Shown: positions 1 to 8,756, counted from the stretch's first letter. The stretch: DNA of 64,000 bases from JAVBUY01 sp031552735 (GCA_031552735.1 JAVBMF010000004.1:1-64000), one strand, 5' to 3'. A program made the numbers and translations. The notes: a model not told the origin generated them from the sequence alone.

Positions 1-75
1 ATTCCGATGTGCTAAAATAGTGCGTGCGCACATAGCTTTCTTTGCGGATGAACAAAGAGCTGCAAGGAGTGAGCT

Positions 76-1116
76 ATGGTGAAGATTTCGCGGACGCATG
101 TGGAGCGGCTACTGATCGGCGGCGCGGCCGGTTTGGTGCTGCTGCTGGCTATTCGGGGCACGCAGACACCGCCGTCCTCCGGCATGTATGAGGAACCGAT
201 CGACCAGATCCCGGTGGAGCAAACCGTCGCGACCCCGCAAGGCCCGACACAGCCCACGGTGGTCTACTATCAGGATGGCGAAGGCTATCTGGTGCCGGTG
301 CAACGGCAGATCGAGAAACAGGCGGGTATCGCCAAGGCTACGCTGGCGCTGATGGTCGCGAATCCCGCCAACGATATGGAGGCGGCGCGGCTGGGCTTGC
401 GCACGGTCGTACCGGAGAACACCAGTTTTGACCTGAACATCACCGATGGCAAAGCGCGCGTCAATCTGGGCAAGGAAGCGCTGGCCGCGGTGGACGCTGA
501 GCAGGAAGCCAATATGGTGTCCGCGGTAGTATACGCGCTGACCGAGTTTCCCACCGTCAAAGAGGTGGAGTTCCTCATCGATGGTCAAAAGCGGAGCAAG
601 CTAACCCATGGCACCGATGTGGCGGGCGTCTTTAAGCGCGAAAGCCTGAATCTGGAGAGTATCGACGCGGAGGCTACCTTTGCGGGCAGCCAGCAGGTGC
701 AGCTCTACTTCCCGTCGGACAATGGCCGCCTGCTCGTGCCGGTGACGCGCATGGTCTATTCCGACGCGGACATCAACACCGCCGTGCTGGAGTTGGCCAA
801 AGGCCCGCGCAAGGACGCGGGACTTGCGGCACCGGTGCCCGATGGCGCGGGGCTGATCGATGTGAAGGTGAAGAACGGCGTCGCGACCGTCAACTTCACG
901 CAGGAATTTGTCAAGATTGCCGAGCAATCCGACGGCGGCCAGCAGGCCATGCGCGCGCTTGTGCTGACCTGCACGCAGTATCCGGGCGTCAAGTCGGTGA
1001 AAATCCAGGTGGATGGGAAAGACTACACCATGCCCTCGGCGGCAGCGCAGCCGACCTTCGCCAACGTAGCGGAGCAGGTGGCAGAGCAGTTCCCGGGCGT
1101 CGTCGAGATGGACTGA
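76..1116 (+). CDS. Membrane-anchored protein with two GerMN domains
   Basis: Predicted surface protein of 346 residues. A short basic N-terminus is followed by one hydrophobic segment (about residues 12-27) with no lipobox cysteine, so it is probably a membrane anchor rather than a lipoprotein. Two similar domains follow (about 60-190 and 205-330), each with the GerMN pattern of 'lL..gP' and 'vnl...vdFs..f' type segments; the second reads 'VATVNFTQEFV'. GerMN domains occur in GerM and in Gram-positive lipoproteins linked to sporulation and the cell wall; the exact role here is unknown. The start is supported by an AAGGAGTG site 5-6 bases upstream. A stem-loop separates it from the RNase PH fusion gene. 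Confidence 0.8.
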   Translation: MVKISRTHVERLLIGGAAGLVLLLAIRGTQTPPSSGMYEEPIDQIPVEQTVATPQGPTQPTVVYYQDGEGYLVPVQRQIEKQAGIAKATLALMVANPANDMEAARLGLRTVVPENTSFDLNITDGKARVNLGKEALAAVDAEQEANMVSAVVYALTEFPTVKEVEFLIDGQKRSKLTHGTDVAGVFKRESLNLESIDAEATFAGSQQVQLYFPSDNGRLLVPVTRMVYSDADINTAVLELAKGPRKDAGLAAPVPDGAGLIDVKVKNGVATVNFTQEFVKIAEQSDGGQQAMRALVLTCTQYPGVKSVKIQVDGKDYTMPSAAAQPTFANVAEQVAEQFPGVVEMD

Positions 1117-1121
1117 AAAGC

Positions 1122-1145
1122 ATTGGGGAGCGGTCGCTCCCCAAT
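1122..1145 (+). terminator. Perfect stem-loop after the GerMN gene
   Basis: An 11-bp perfect inverted repeat with a 2-base centre lies just after the stop codon. The T-tract is poor (TT then GGC), so it may be a weak terminator or an mRNA-stabilising hairpin between two co-oriented genes. Confidence 0.5.
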
Positions 1146-1171
1146 TTGGCAACACAAAGGAGGACAAGCCC

Positions 1172-2488
1172 ATGACCAGAACCGATGGCAGACAACCGAA
1201 CCAACTTCGCCCGGTGACCATTGATCCGGGCTTTGTGCGCACGGCGACAGGCTCGTGCCTGATCGCTTGCGGCGGCACGCGCGTGATTTGCACCGTCAGC
1301 GCGGAGGAAGGCGTGCCACCGTTTCTAAAGGGCAAAGGCAGCGGTTGGGTGACGGCGGAATACGCGATGCTGCCCGCATCGACTGGTCAGCGCAAACAGC
1401 GCGACGGCATCAAGAAGGATGGCCGCAGTGTGGAAATTCAGCGGCTGATTGGACGCGCGCTGCGCCAGGCGGTGGACTTGAACCGCCTGGGTGAGCGGAC
1501 ACTGACCATCGACTGTGACGTGCTGGAGGCAGACGGCGGCACGCGCACCGCGTCGATCACCGGCGCGTTTGTGGCGCTGGTGCTGGCGATCGACAAGCTG
1601 ATGCGCCTAGGCAAGCTGAAAGAATCGCCGATCATCCGGCAGGTGGCAGCGGTCAGCGTGGGCATGGTGAACGATACGCCGATGCTGGACCTGTGCTACG
1701 TGGAGGACAGCGCTGCGCAGGTCGATCTGAATCTTGTGACCAACGATCTGGGTGGCGTGATCGAGGTGCAGGGCACCGGCGAGAAGCGCGCCTGCGCAAT
1801 GCCCGAACTGCATGCGCTGCTGGCGCTGGCGCAAGATGGCATCGCCGAACTGATGCGTCTGCAATGCACCGCGCTGGGGGAGGCGTCCCGGCACATCGCC
1901 GCCAAGCCCAAGCTGGTGGCGGCCACCGGCAATGCGCACAAGCTGGCAGAGCTGCGCGCCATGCTGGGCGACCGGTACGAGGTGCTCAGCCAGGCGCAGG
2001 CCGGTTGCTGCATCGATGTGGAGGAGGACGCCGATACCTTCGAGGGCAATGCGGCCTTGAAGGCGCAAGCCATTTATGACGCCACCGGGCTGGCGGCGAT
2101 TGCCGACGATTCGGGACTCATGGTCGATGCGCTGGGTGGCGCGCCCGGTGTGCACTCCGCACGCTACTGCGGGCATCACGGCGATGACGCCGCCAACAAC
2201 GCACTGCTGCTGGAAAACTTGCGCGACATGCCCGCGCCACGCACCGCGCGGTTTGTGTCGGCCATCGCGCTGGCGCGGCCTGGCAGGCCCATGCTCACTG
2301 TGCGCGGCACCTGCGAGGGCGAAATCCTGCACGAGGCACGCGGAAAGGGCGGCTTTGGCTATGATCCGCTGTTCCTCTGCGCGCTGGGCAAGACCTTTGC
2401 CGAGGCGACCAGTGAGGAGAAAAACCAAATGAGTCATCGCGCGGTGGCGGTGCATACGTTATTGGAGGCGCTGGATGCAGGGCAATGA
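1172..2488 (+). CDS. rph-rdgB: Bifunctional RNase PH / XTP-dITP diphosphatase fusion (Rph-RdgB)
   Basis: Two enzymes in one 438-residue chain. Residues 1-245 are RNase PH, the phosphorolytic 3' exonuclease that trims tRNA tails: N-terminal 'RTDGR..nqLRPV', the GGTRT phosphate-site motif (R125), and 'YVEDSAAQVDLNLV' with the expected acidic residues D179 and D185. Residues 247-438 are a HAM1/RdgB nucleotide pyrophosphatase that removes deaminated purine triphosphates: 'ATGNAHKLAEL', 'ADDSGL', 'GGFGYDPLF' and the closing 'MSHRAV' signature. In most bacteria these are separate neighbouring genes; fusions are known in some Firmicutes. The ATG follows AAAGGAGG. The 3' end overlaps the phosphoesterase gene by 14 bases, implying translational coupling. 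Confidence 0.93.
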   Translation: MTRTDGRQPNQLRPVTIDPGFVRTATGSCLIACGGTRVICTVSAEEGVPPFLKGKGSGWVTAEYAMLPASTGQRKQRDGIKKDGRSVEIQRLIGRALRQAVDLNRLGERTLTIDCDVLEADGGTRTASITGAFVALVLAIDKLMRLGKLKESPIIRQVAAVSVGMVNDTPMLDLCYVEDSAAQVDLNLVTNDLGGVIEVQGTGEKRACAMPELHALLALAQDGIAELMRLQCTALGEASRHIAAKPKLVAATGNAHKLAELRAMLGDRYEVLSQAQAGCCIDVEEDADTFEGNAALKAQAIYDATGLAAIADDSGLMVDALGGAPGVHSARYCGHHGDDAANNALLLENLRDMPAPRTARFVSAIALARPGRPMLTVRGTCEGEILHEARGKGGFGYDPLFLCALGKTFAEATSEEKNQMSHRAVAVHTLLEALDAGQ

Positions 2489-2966
2489 TATCTTGCGCAT
2501 TGGCGTCATCAGCGACAGCCACCACGACCCGAGCGCCATGCAGGACGTGCTGAGCGCGCTATGGCGAGGCGGCGCGATCAATGCCGTGTGCTTTCTGGGG
2601 GATTGCATGAATGATACGGCGGCGATTCAGGAGCGGCTCGGATCGGCGCCACTGTACTCTGTGCGCGGCAACAACGATCTGATGTCGTCCGAGCCGGATG
2701 AGCGGGTTGTCACGATGGGTGGGAAGCGATTCTTGCTCACGCATGGCCATCTGTATCGCGTGAAGATGCATCGCTTGCAACTGCTGCTGGCCGCGCAGCA
2801 GGCTGAGGTGGATGTGGCGCTGTTCGGGCACACGCACCAGCCGGAATGCGGGTACGAACAGGGGATTCTGTTGTTTAATCCCGGCGCGTGCTCGGGCCGC
2901 CAACCGACCTGCGGCATCATTACGATCGAGCGCGGCGTTTTGCGCGCCGATATTCTGCGGGTATAG
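2475..2966 (+). CDS. YfcE/MJ0936-family metallophosphoesterase
   Basis: A 163-residue calcineurin-like phosphodiesterase of the small YfcE type, likely acting on phosphodiesters in the cytosol; the physiological substrate is unknown. The metal-ligand motifs are all present in order: DSHHD near the N-terminus, GDCMND, GNND, THGH and GHTH. The start is placed inside the end of the fused rph-rdgB gene because a GGAGG site lies 6 bases upstream. In many Firmicutes this family sits directly after rph-rdgB, so the context is standard. Confidence 0.9.
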   Translation: MQGNDILRIGVISDSHHDPSAMQDVLSALWRGGAINAVCFLGDCMNDTAAIQERLGSAPLYSVRGNNDLMSSEPDERVVTMGGKRFLLTHGHLYRVKMHRLQLLLAAQQAEVDVALFGHTHQPECGYEQGILLFNPGACSGRQPTCGIITIERGVLRADILRV

Positions 2967-2977
2967 CCGCAAAAGCC

Positions 2978-3006
2978 TTGACAATTGCGCTGTCTGATGC
3001 TATCAT
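2978..3006 (+). promoter_or_regulatory. Sigma-A-type promoter of the tRNA cluster
   Basis: TTGACA, a 17-base spacer and TATCAT lie about 50 bases upstream of the first tRNA. There is no other gene between, so this should drive the Arg-His(-Gln) tRNA transcript. Confidence 0.65.
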
Positions 3007-3054
3007 ATTGTCTTGTCAGCGGGCGACCGCGACGCGAGGCAGCGCCCCGGCTGT

Positions 3055-3131
<77 letters not shown>

Positions 3132-3140
3132 TCGTTTCAT

Positions 3141-3217
3141 GGTGGGTATAGTTCAGCGGTTAGAGCGTCAGATTGTGGCTCTGAATGTCGTGGGTTCGAT
3201 TCCCACTACCCACCCCA
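3141..3217 (+). tRNA. tRNA-His(GTG)
   Basis: Cloverleaf with acceptor GTGGGTA/TACCCAC, anticodon stem TCAGA/TCTGA around loop TTGTGGC (anticodon GTG), T loop TTCGATT and an encoded CCA. The histidine-specific extra G at position -1 is encoded (first base of the feature) and faces C73, the identity element for HisRS. Confidence 0.97.
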
Positions 3218-3228
3218 TTTTCACCCAT

Positions 3229-3258
3229 AACCGCACCATGATGGCTGCGGTTTTGTTT
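3229..3258 (+). terminator. Stem-loop and T-rich tail after tRNA-His
   Basis: A 7-bp stem AACCGCA/TGCGGTT with a 10-base loop, followed by TTGTTT. It probably gives partial termination before tRNA-Gln. Confidence 0.5.
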
Positions 3259-3284
3259 CAGAATAGGGGACGACAATCGCATAT

Positions 3285-3359
3285 TGGGGTGTCGCCAAGC
3301 GGTAAGGCACGGGACTTTGACTCCCGCACTCGTAGGTTCGAATCCTGCCACCCCAGCCA
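3285..3359 (+). tRNA. tRNA-Gln(TTG)
   Basis: Cloverleaf with acceptor TGGGGTG/CACCCCA, anticodon stem CGGGA/TCCCG around loop CTTTGAC (anticodon TTG), T loop TTCGAAT and an encoded CCA. Its 3' end is part of a repeat that recurs 135 bases downstream. Confidence 0.96.
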
Positions 3360-3400
3360 CGGCAATGCCCCCGCTTGCGCGGGGGCCTTGTTGTGGCTGG
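3345..3400 (+). repeat. Copy 1 of a 56-bp direct repeat (tRNA-Gln 3' end plus terminator)
   Basis: Starts in the T arm of tRNA-Gln, includes the last 15 bases of the tRNA and the whole following terminator. It recurs with a single mismatch at 3480-3535. Confidence 0.9.
3367..3391 (+). terminator. Terminator of the tRNA cluster (copy 1)
   Basis: An 8-bp GC stem GCCCCCGC/GCGGGGGC with loop TTGC, followed by CTTGTTGTGG. The T-tract is interrupted. Confidence 0.65.
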
Positions 3401-3479
3401 ATATAGAGATGGATTCGAACCGTGCGGCTGGAGCGAAGCGACCAGCCGAGGTTCGGCTTGCCGCCGCGCAGCGGCCATG

Positions 3480-3535
3480 CTGCCACCCCAGCCACGGCAA
3501 TGCCCCCGCTTGCGCGGGGGCATTGTTGTGGCTGG
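3480..3535 (+). repeat. Copy 2 of the 56-bp direct repeat
   Basis: Same sequence as 3345-3400 with one substitution just after the hairpin. The 79 bases between the copies contain a TGGATTCGAACC block that is the reverse complement of a tRNA T-arm, and a GGCTGG...CCAGCC hairpin. This suggests a rearranged tRNA remnant or the scar of an integrated element. Confidence 0.88.
3502..3527 (+). terminator. Terminator copy 2
   Basis: Second copy of the GCCCCCGC/GCGGGGGC hairpin, followed by ATTGTTGTGG. It also lies just past the 3' end of the convergent minus-strand gene. Confidence 0.5.
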
Positions 3536-3548
3536 GCATACAGTCGGC

Positions 3549-5264
3549 CTACTCCGCAATGTCGCAAAGATAAATGTAGGCAGAACCAAGATCCTTCGGC
3601 CAGAAAAACAGCATCAGACGCGTGTTGCCATAAAAGGAAACGGTCCCTTCGAAAGCAAAGGGATTGTCTATATCATAGGTCTTGATGACGTCGCCCTGCC
3701 GGATATCCGTGATGGTGACGGTGTGGGCTTCGGTCCCGGTATCTGAAGCCTTGAACACAGATTCTGTGTCAAGCAGTGCCAACAGCTTGCCGTCCGGTGA
3801 AATGGAATGGTCGGCAACGCTGCCGCCCCACCAAGACTCGACGACTCGGTTAAATTCCCTCTGTGTCGATTGCGGAAGTGCAGAAGATGCGTAGGTGTTG
3901 ACATCGGCAGTGAGGGCGGAGCCGAAGAGCGTGTCGGCCTCCATGCCGAAGAAGGACCCGCGCCCTGTGATGCGGTGATCCGTGTGCGTCCTGAGATCAT
4001 AGACGCCAAAGCCCGTGCCCCATTCCCAGCCGTACCCCACATACAAGAAGCGATATTCGTCCAGGGGCTTCAATACAGAGAACCCGTGATAGGCCGCGCT
4101 TCCGGGATAGCTTTCCTCATCCTGTGGGAACGGGAGAGAGACCAGGTTGCCGTTTTCATCTTCTTCGTAAAAACCTTCGTCATCCCAGAAAGGGACATAC
4201 TTCAAATACGCCTCATGGCTGGTGATCCCGTAGGGTCCGGCCGTGCCTTGGATCAGCAGCTTCTCCTCACCGGTGTTCAAGTCCACAGAAAAAAGGCAGC
4301 CATAATGCCCCTCGCGGATTGCTATATCGTCGCCAGGCATCGGCGTGAGCTTGCTGGAGGCACCGTCGAACTCCACCGTGCCATCTGACCCAACAGTCGT
4401 CTTGATATAGATGGTGTCAGGATAGTATGTGTAATGGAACTCATGATTGTAATAACTCTGTTCGTCTGCCTCCAACAGCAGGTAGAACATGCCGTCCTCC
4501 CAGCCTTGCTTATAGAATGTGCATGCATATGGAATGCGTTCGCGGGACTGGATCGAGAGGTCCTGCGTATTCAGCCAGATCAGCTCTTTTTCATCTTTCT
4601 CCGACAGCGACCGCAGGAGTAAGCAAACATCCTCGTTCATCATCCAAGCACCGATAATATCAAGCGCATCGTCACCCAAGACAGTGCGCAGGTCGATCTC
4701 CGTCATGCCCGCTGGCACAATGGTGCGCAGGTCCGTCAATGAATCCGCGAACCTTGGATCCGCTTGCAAATAGGCACGGATTTCATGGAGATCGTGGAAC
4801 GTTTTCTCCGGCGGCAAAAAGCCGACCAGGGTAGATGACCAAGAGGGAGAGTTGTATGCGCTCTTCAGGCTGACAACCTGTGTTGACACTGTGTAGGCGC
4901 CGTTTGACAGCACAAGGTTCTCCTGAGGCGAATCGGAGCGAAAGGAGATATCCCAAGTGCTCAAAGAAAACCGTTCATACCCGTCGAGCAGTCTGCGCAC
5001 ATCGACATCAGAAAACATCTTGTTGGCGACACGCTTCGCGGAAAGGATGACGGTGTCCTCGCCGTAGTTCTTTCGCACCCACAGCCGCGCCCATTCTTCA
5101 CACGAATCCCCCTGCTTTTCTTCGTCGTAAAAGCATTGGCCCGTTAGGTTCGCTTCCGCCAGTTCTTCACGGCTGGTCGGCCAAGTTTCCGCCAGTGCCG
5201 GGACCATGAAAAAGGAAAGAACCACCATCGACAGTAACAAGCATCGCGTCAAAGCATGTTTCAT
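3549..5264 (-). CDS. Secreted hypothetical protein, possible beta-propeller
   Basis: I do not recognise the family. The 571-residue product begins with a clear Sec signal peptide (basic MKHALTR, hydrophobic core, ALA-E cleavage site). The rest is rich in aromatic and acidic residues, with recurring strand-turn blocks such as 'SPDGKLLALLD' and 'LYVGYGWEWG' typical of TolB/WD-like propellers. The start chosen lies 6 codons inside the longest frame because AGGAGG sits 5 bases upstream of it. Base composition is visibly more AT-rich than in the neighbours, and the gene abuts a duplicated tRNA-Gln end, so lateral acquisition is plausible. No neighbour suggests a partner. Confidence 0.75.
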   Translation of the reverse strand: MKHALTRCLLLSMVVLSFFMVPALAETWPTSREELAEANLTGQCFYDEEKQGDSCEEWARLWVRKNYGEDTVILSAKRVANKMFSDVDVRRLLDGYERFSLSTWDISFRSDSPQENLVLSNGAYTVSTQVVSLKSAYNSPSWSSTLVGFLPPEKTFHDLHEIRAYLQADPRFADSLTDLRTIVPAGMTEIDLRTVLGDDALDIIGAWMMNEDVCLLLRSLSEKDEKELIWLNTQDLSIQSRERIPYACTFYKQGWEDGMFYLLLEADEQSYYNHEFHYTYYPDTIYIKTTVGSDGTVEFDGASSKLTPMPGDDIAIREGHYGCLFSVDLNTGEEKLLIQGTAGPYGITSHEAYLKYVPFWDDEGFYEEDENGNLVSLPFPQDEESYPGSAAYHGFSVLKPLDEYRFLYVGYGWEWGTGFGVYDLRTHTDHRITGRGSFFGMEADTLFGSALTADVNTYASSALPQSTQREFNRVVESWWGGSVADHSISPDGKLLALLDTESVFKASDTGTEAHTVTITDIRQGDVIKTYDIDNPFAFEGTVSFYGNTRLMLFFWPKDLGSAYIYLCDIAE

Positions 5265-5323
5265 AGAAACCTCCTGAATCAAACCGTTCTGCTATGAATA
5301 CCGCCGTTCTTTTCGATTGGTTA

Positions 5324-5343
5324 CAACATATGGAAATATGTTG
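5324..5343. promoter_or_regulatory. Perfect 8-bp inverted repeat, operator-like
   Basis: CAACATAT and its complement ATATGTTG are separated by GGAA, 60 bases upstream of the secreted-protein gene. No T-tract follows, so a protein-binding site is more likely than a terminator. The regulator is unknown. Confidence 0.35.
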
Positions 5344-5395
5344 GGCGTATCAGGCGAGAATCGGACTGTGCGCGCTGGCAAAATAGCCGTACGCA

Positions 5396-7171
5396 TTATC
5401 CCTGCCGGTCTTGCTCCTGCCGGTTTTGGTCAAAGGGCAGGGTGACGGTGACCGCGGTGCCCAGCTCGGGATGACTTTCATAGGACAGGCCATAATCCTC
5501 GCCATAGTGCAGACGGAGCCGCTGATGCACATTCCACACGCCATAGCCCCTGCCCGGCACCGATCCGCCAAGGGTGAGCGCGCGCAGCTTCTCCTCGGTC
5601 ATGCCCACGCCATTGTCAATGACTTTCAGGATCACGTTGTTTTCTTCAATTTCACCGGTAATGCGGATGATACCCTGCTTGTCGGGCTTTTCCAGAATGC
5701 CGTGGAGAATGGCGTTCTCCACCAATGGCTGCAAGGTCAGTTTCAGGCAGGGGCAAGGCATCACCGCTTCTGCAACGCGCAGTTGCAGCGTGATGCCGCC
5801 TTGGAAGCGATAGTTCTGGATATTGGCGTAATGGATTACATGGCTCAATTCATCGGCAATGGTCACAAAGGTTCGCCCCTGACTGAGACTGAGGCGATAA
5901 TACTTGGACAGATCATCCACCACCGCGCTGATGGTGCGGCTGTCGCCTTCCTGAGCGCTCCAGTGGATCAAATCCAGTGTGTTGTACAGGAAGTGCGGGT
6001 TGATCTGGTTTTGCAGCGCGATGAGTTCCATGTTTTTCAGGCTGTGACCCAGTTCGTACTTCTCCTGCATCACTTGCTTGGTATGCTTCATCAGGTAGTT
6101 GAAGGTGTACTGCAACACGCCGATCTCGTCCTCGCTGTCCACAACGGTGGGCGTATCCCAGTCGCCTGCCTGCGCGCGCTTCATGTGCTGCGCCAGATTG
6201 CCCAGGCGGCGGCTGTTATAACTGGCGGTCCATGCCGACAGCAGCAAGATGGCGACGCCGATGGCCAACGCAAACAGCGCGATTTGCACGCGCAGGGCAG
6301 ACGCTTCCAGCAGCAGGTGCTCCATGGGCAGCAGTGTGACCAGATGCCAGCCCGGCACCGCCAGCGGCAGACGGCAGGCGGCTACCTCGTTGCCATCGAG
6401 CCGGATCGTTTGCCAGTCTTCATCCAGCGCAGGCAGGGGCTCCGCAAGCGCCGCCATCGTCGCGGAGGCGACGGTTTTTTCGCGCTCGTTCAGCAGCAGC
6501 ACGCCGCCATTGCCGGTAAAATCGGCGGTGCGCAGCAGGTTCAGGATGGTGTCCTCCGCATAATCAATCCGCACCACGCCAATAAGCCGTTGATACCGGT
6601 GCAGGCTGAACAGCGGGAATGCGCTGGGTAAAATGCGGCGGGGCGTCTGCAACAGATAGGTATAGGGCTGGATGTCGTCAAAGCACAGCGCATTGCTGGA
6701 AGTGACGATGCGTCGATACCAAGCGGTGCTGGCCAGCGCATCCAGATTATCGGTGGTGAGCGCCTGGTTGGCATAGATGGTGCCGTTGGGCACATACAGG
6801 CGAACGGCGGCAGCGGGGCTGTCGGTCTTGAGGCTTTCCACCAGATTGTCCAGATACCGAAAGTCGGCGATCTGCTCTGTGCGCGGCGTTTGGGCGGGGT
6901 CTTTTTCCAATATTTCGCGCACCAGATTATTTTGATTAAAGACCTGCGCCATGCGGTAGGTGGATGCCACCAGCTCGTCAAAGTCACTGACCGCGCGCCG
7001 GGTGGATTGCGTGGCCATTTGCAGCGCCTGGTCGCTGATGACCCGGCGGCTCTGGTTATAGGTAAAAGCCGACAGCACCAAAATAGGCATCAGCAGCAGC
7101 ACGACAAACGAGAGCAGCAGCTTGCGGTAATATGGCAGGTTTTTGTAAAACAGGGCGAGGTTGGCGAGCAT
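5396..7171 (-). CDS. YesM-family sensor histidine kinase
   Basis: Membrane sensor kinase of 591 residues, partner of the adjacent response regulator. Order of parts: TM1 (about 17-36), an extracytoplasmic sensor region of the Cache type (about 37-290), TM2 (296-314), HAMP (315-367), a His_kinase domain with the phosphorylated histidine in 'NPHFLYNTLD' (H393), and a HATPase_c domain with the 'ENAILHGI' N-box and GXG boxes. YesM/YesN systems typically sense extracellular oligosaccharides and switch on nearby ABC importers; two carbohydrate-type binding proteins follow at once. Its AGGAG site overlaps the regulator's stop codon, so the pair is translated from one mRNA. The actual ligand cannot be read from the sequence. 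Confidence 0.9.
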   Translation of the reverse strand: MLANLALFYKNLPYYRKLLLSFVVLLLMPILVLSAFTYNQSRRVISDQALQMATQSTRRAVSDFDELVASTYRMAQVFNQNNLVREILEKDPAQTPRTEQIADFRYLDNLVESLKTDSPAAAVRLYVPNGTIYANQALTTDNLDALASTAWYRRIVTSSNALCFDDIQPYTYLLQTPRRILPSAFPLFSLHRYQRLIGVVRIDYAEDTILNLLRTADFTGNGGVLLLNEREKTVASATMAALAEPLPALDEDWQTIRLDGNEVAACRLPLAVPGWHLVTLLPMEHLLLEASALRVQIALFALAIGVAILLLSAWTASYNSRRLGNLAQHMKRAQAGDWDTPTVVDSEDEIGVLQYTFNYLMKHTKQVMQEKYELGHSLKNMELIALQNQINPHFLYNTLDLIHWSAQEGDSRTISAVVDDLSKYYRLSLSQGRTFVTIADELSHVIHYANIQNYRFQGGITLQLRVAEAVMPCPCLKLTLQPLVENAILHGILEKPDKQGIIRITGEIEENNVILKVIDNGVGMTEEKLRALTLGGSVPGRGYGVWNVHQRLRLHYGEDYGLSYESHPELGTAVTVTLPFDQNRQEQDRQG

Positions 7172-7183
7172 GGCGGCACGCTC

Positions 7184-8710
7184 CTATAACATGCTGTTGC
7201 GATACATCGTGGGCGACATGCCCACCGTTTTGGTGAAAATGCGCGTCAGGTAGTTCTGGCTGGCATAGCCCAGCATCTCGGCGATGTCGCTGAGCCGGAG
7301 GGTGCTGTCCTTGAGCAGATGTTTGGCCTTTTCGATTTTAACCTCGGTGATAAAGGTGTTGATGGTCTTTCCGGTCGCCTTTTTGTAGAGATAGCATAGG
7401 TAGGTGGGCGTCAGGTAGACCGAGTCGGCGATGGTTTGGATGCTGAGCTCCTGATGAGAGTGATCCACAATATATCGCTCTACATCGTAGATGGTTCGAC
7501 CTTTGCTGGACAGGCTTTCTTGGCTGCTGATCAGGCTGCCCAACAAATCCAGCAGGAAGTGATAGATATCCGGCAGGCAGCGGTGCGTGCGTTTGACATT
7601 CTCCATGACCGTAAACTGAAAGGCTTGATCATCGGGGCGAATCAGGCTGCCCAGTTCCAGCGCCAGGCGGGACAGATCGGCACGTATGGCGGGGATGTCT
7701 GTTTGCTGGTACTGCCGCAGGGTGTCCATGCAGCCGGAGAGCTGCACGGTGGCCGAAGCGAATTGCTGATCGCGGATCAGGCGGATGATGTCGTCGATCG
7801 GCGCGTCGCCGCTTTGGTAAGTCCCCGTGGCTTTTTGTTCGGCAACGGAAAACACACGGTCGTAACCCTCGAAAAAATTCCGCTTCGTGGCCAGCGCCTG
7901 TTGATAGGACGCGGCGGCCCCGGATGCGCCGCGCGCGGGACTGCTGATCCCGATGGCAACGTGCGGCACATGTTCTTGAAGGCTGTGAAGCAGCCCGCGC
8001 GACACCGCAAGGACGTCCTGCTCCGGCGCGGGATTGACATGGCCGACATAATGATGCTGATAGATGTGCATCAGCGCGCCATGGGGGAATGCTTCATACA
8101 GCGCGCGCTGATAATCAGGAAAATGCTGCTGTAAAAACGCGTCGGGATCCTCGGGATCGACACCGCTGCCCATCGCTTTAAGTTGCGGGAGGTTAAAACT
8201 GTACACCAGCGTATGGTAGGGCGCGGACCAGTCCACAGGACCGCGCGCCAGCGCGGGATCATCATGGGGCAATTGCCCGGCAATCAGGCTGGCGGCAATC
8301 TGACCGTAGTTTTCCGGCCGCCGCTCCGCCAGCGCGTCCCGGCAGCGCTGCTTGGCGGCTTCAATGACGCGCAGCAATTCCGCGCGATCGACGGGCTTGT
8401 CCAAATAGTCCAGCGCGCCAAAGCGGATAGCGCTGCGCAAATATTCCTTTTCAACATGCCCGCTGAGGAAGATGATTTGCAGCTTGGGGAATGCCGGGCG
8501 CACCTGCGCCACCAGCGCGATGCCGTCCAGCCGTGGCATGCGTACATCACAAATGATGATATCAGGCCGTGTCTGCTGAACCAGCGCGGTGCCTTCCTGT
8601 CCGTCCGCCGCTTCGCCTACCAGCTCGATATCCAGCGCCGCCCAGTCCAGCATGTGGCGCAGGCCCTGACGCGTGCTCTCCTCGTCGTCGATAATCGCCA
8701 AGCGAAACAT
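7184..8710 (-). CDS. YesN-family response regulator (REC + AraC HTH)
   Basis: Response regulator of 508 residues. The receiver domain occupies about 1-120, with acidic pair D8/D9, phosphoacceptor D55 in 'IIICDVRMP', S83 and K105. A variable middle region (about 140-390) is followed by an AraC-type DNA-binding domain (about 405-508) with 'LSIQTIADSVYLTPTYLCYLY' split over the first helix-turn-helix. It is transcribed first in a two-gene operon with the histidine kinase and lies divergent from a solute-binding-protein gene, with only about 80 bases between, a likely site of action. The ATG follows GGGAGGTG. Confidence 0.9.
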   Translation of the reverse strand: MFRLAIIDDEESTRQGLRHMLDWAALDIELVGEAADGQEGTALVQQTRPDIIICDVRMPRLDGIALVAQVRPAFPKLQIIFLSGHVEKEYLRSAIRFGALDYLDKPVDRAELLRVIEAAKQRCRDALAERRPENYGQIAASLIAGQLPHDDPALARGPVDWSAPYHTLVYSFNLPQLKAMGSGVDPEDPDAFLQQHFPDYQRALYEAFPHGALMHIYQHHYVGHVNPAPEQDVLAVSRGLLHSLQEHVPHVAIGISSPARGASGAAASYQQALATKRNFFEGYDRVFSVAEQKATGTYQSGDAPIDDIIRLIRDQQFASATVQLSGCMDTLRQYQQTDIPAIRADLSRLALELGSLIRPDDQAFQFTVMENVKRTHRCLPDIYHFLLDLLGSLISSQESLSSKGRTIYDVERYIVDHSHQELSIQTIADSVYLTPTYLCYLYKKATGKTINTFITEVKIEKAKHLLKDSTLRLSDIAEMLGYASQNYLTRIFTKTVGMSPTMYRNSML

Positions 8711-8727
8711 ACGTGCACCTCCCCCTA

Positions 8728-8756
8728 GGTATTATACACAAAAAGTGCTACAATAG
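8728..8756. promoter_or_regulatory. Divergent promoter region between yesN-like gene and binding protein
   Basis: This short intergenic gap contains a minus-strand TATAAT (within GGTATTATAC) and a plus-strand TACAAT. Clear -35 boxes are not visible, which would fit promoters that need an activator such as the adjacent AraC-type regulator. Inference only. Confidence 0.35.
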
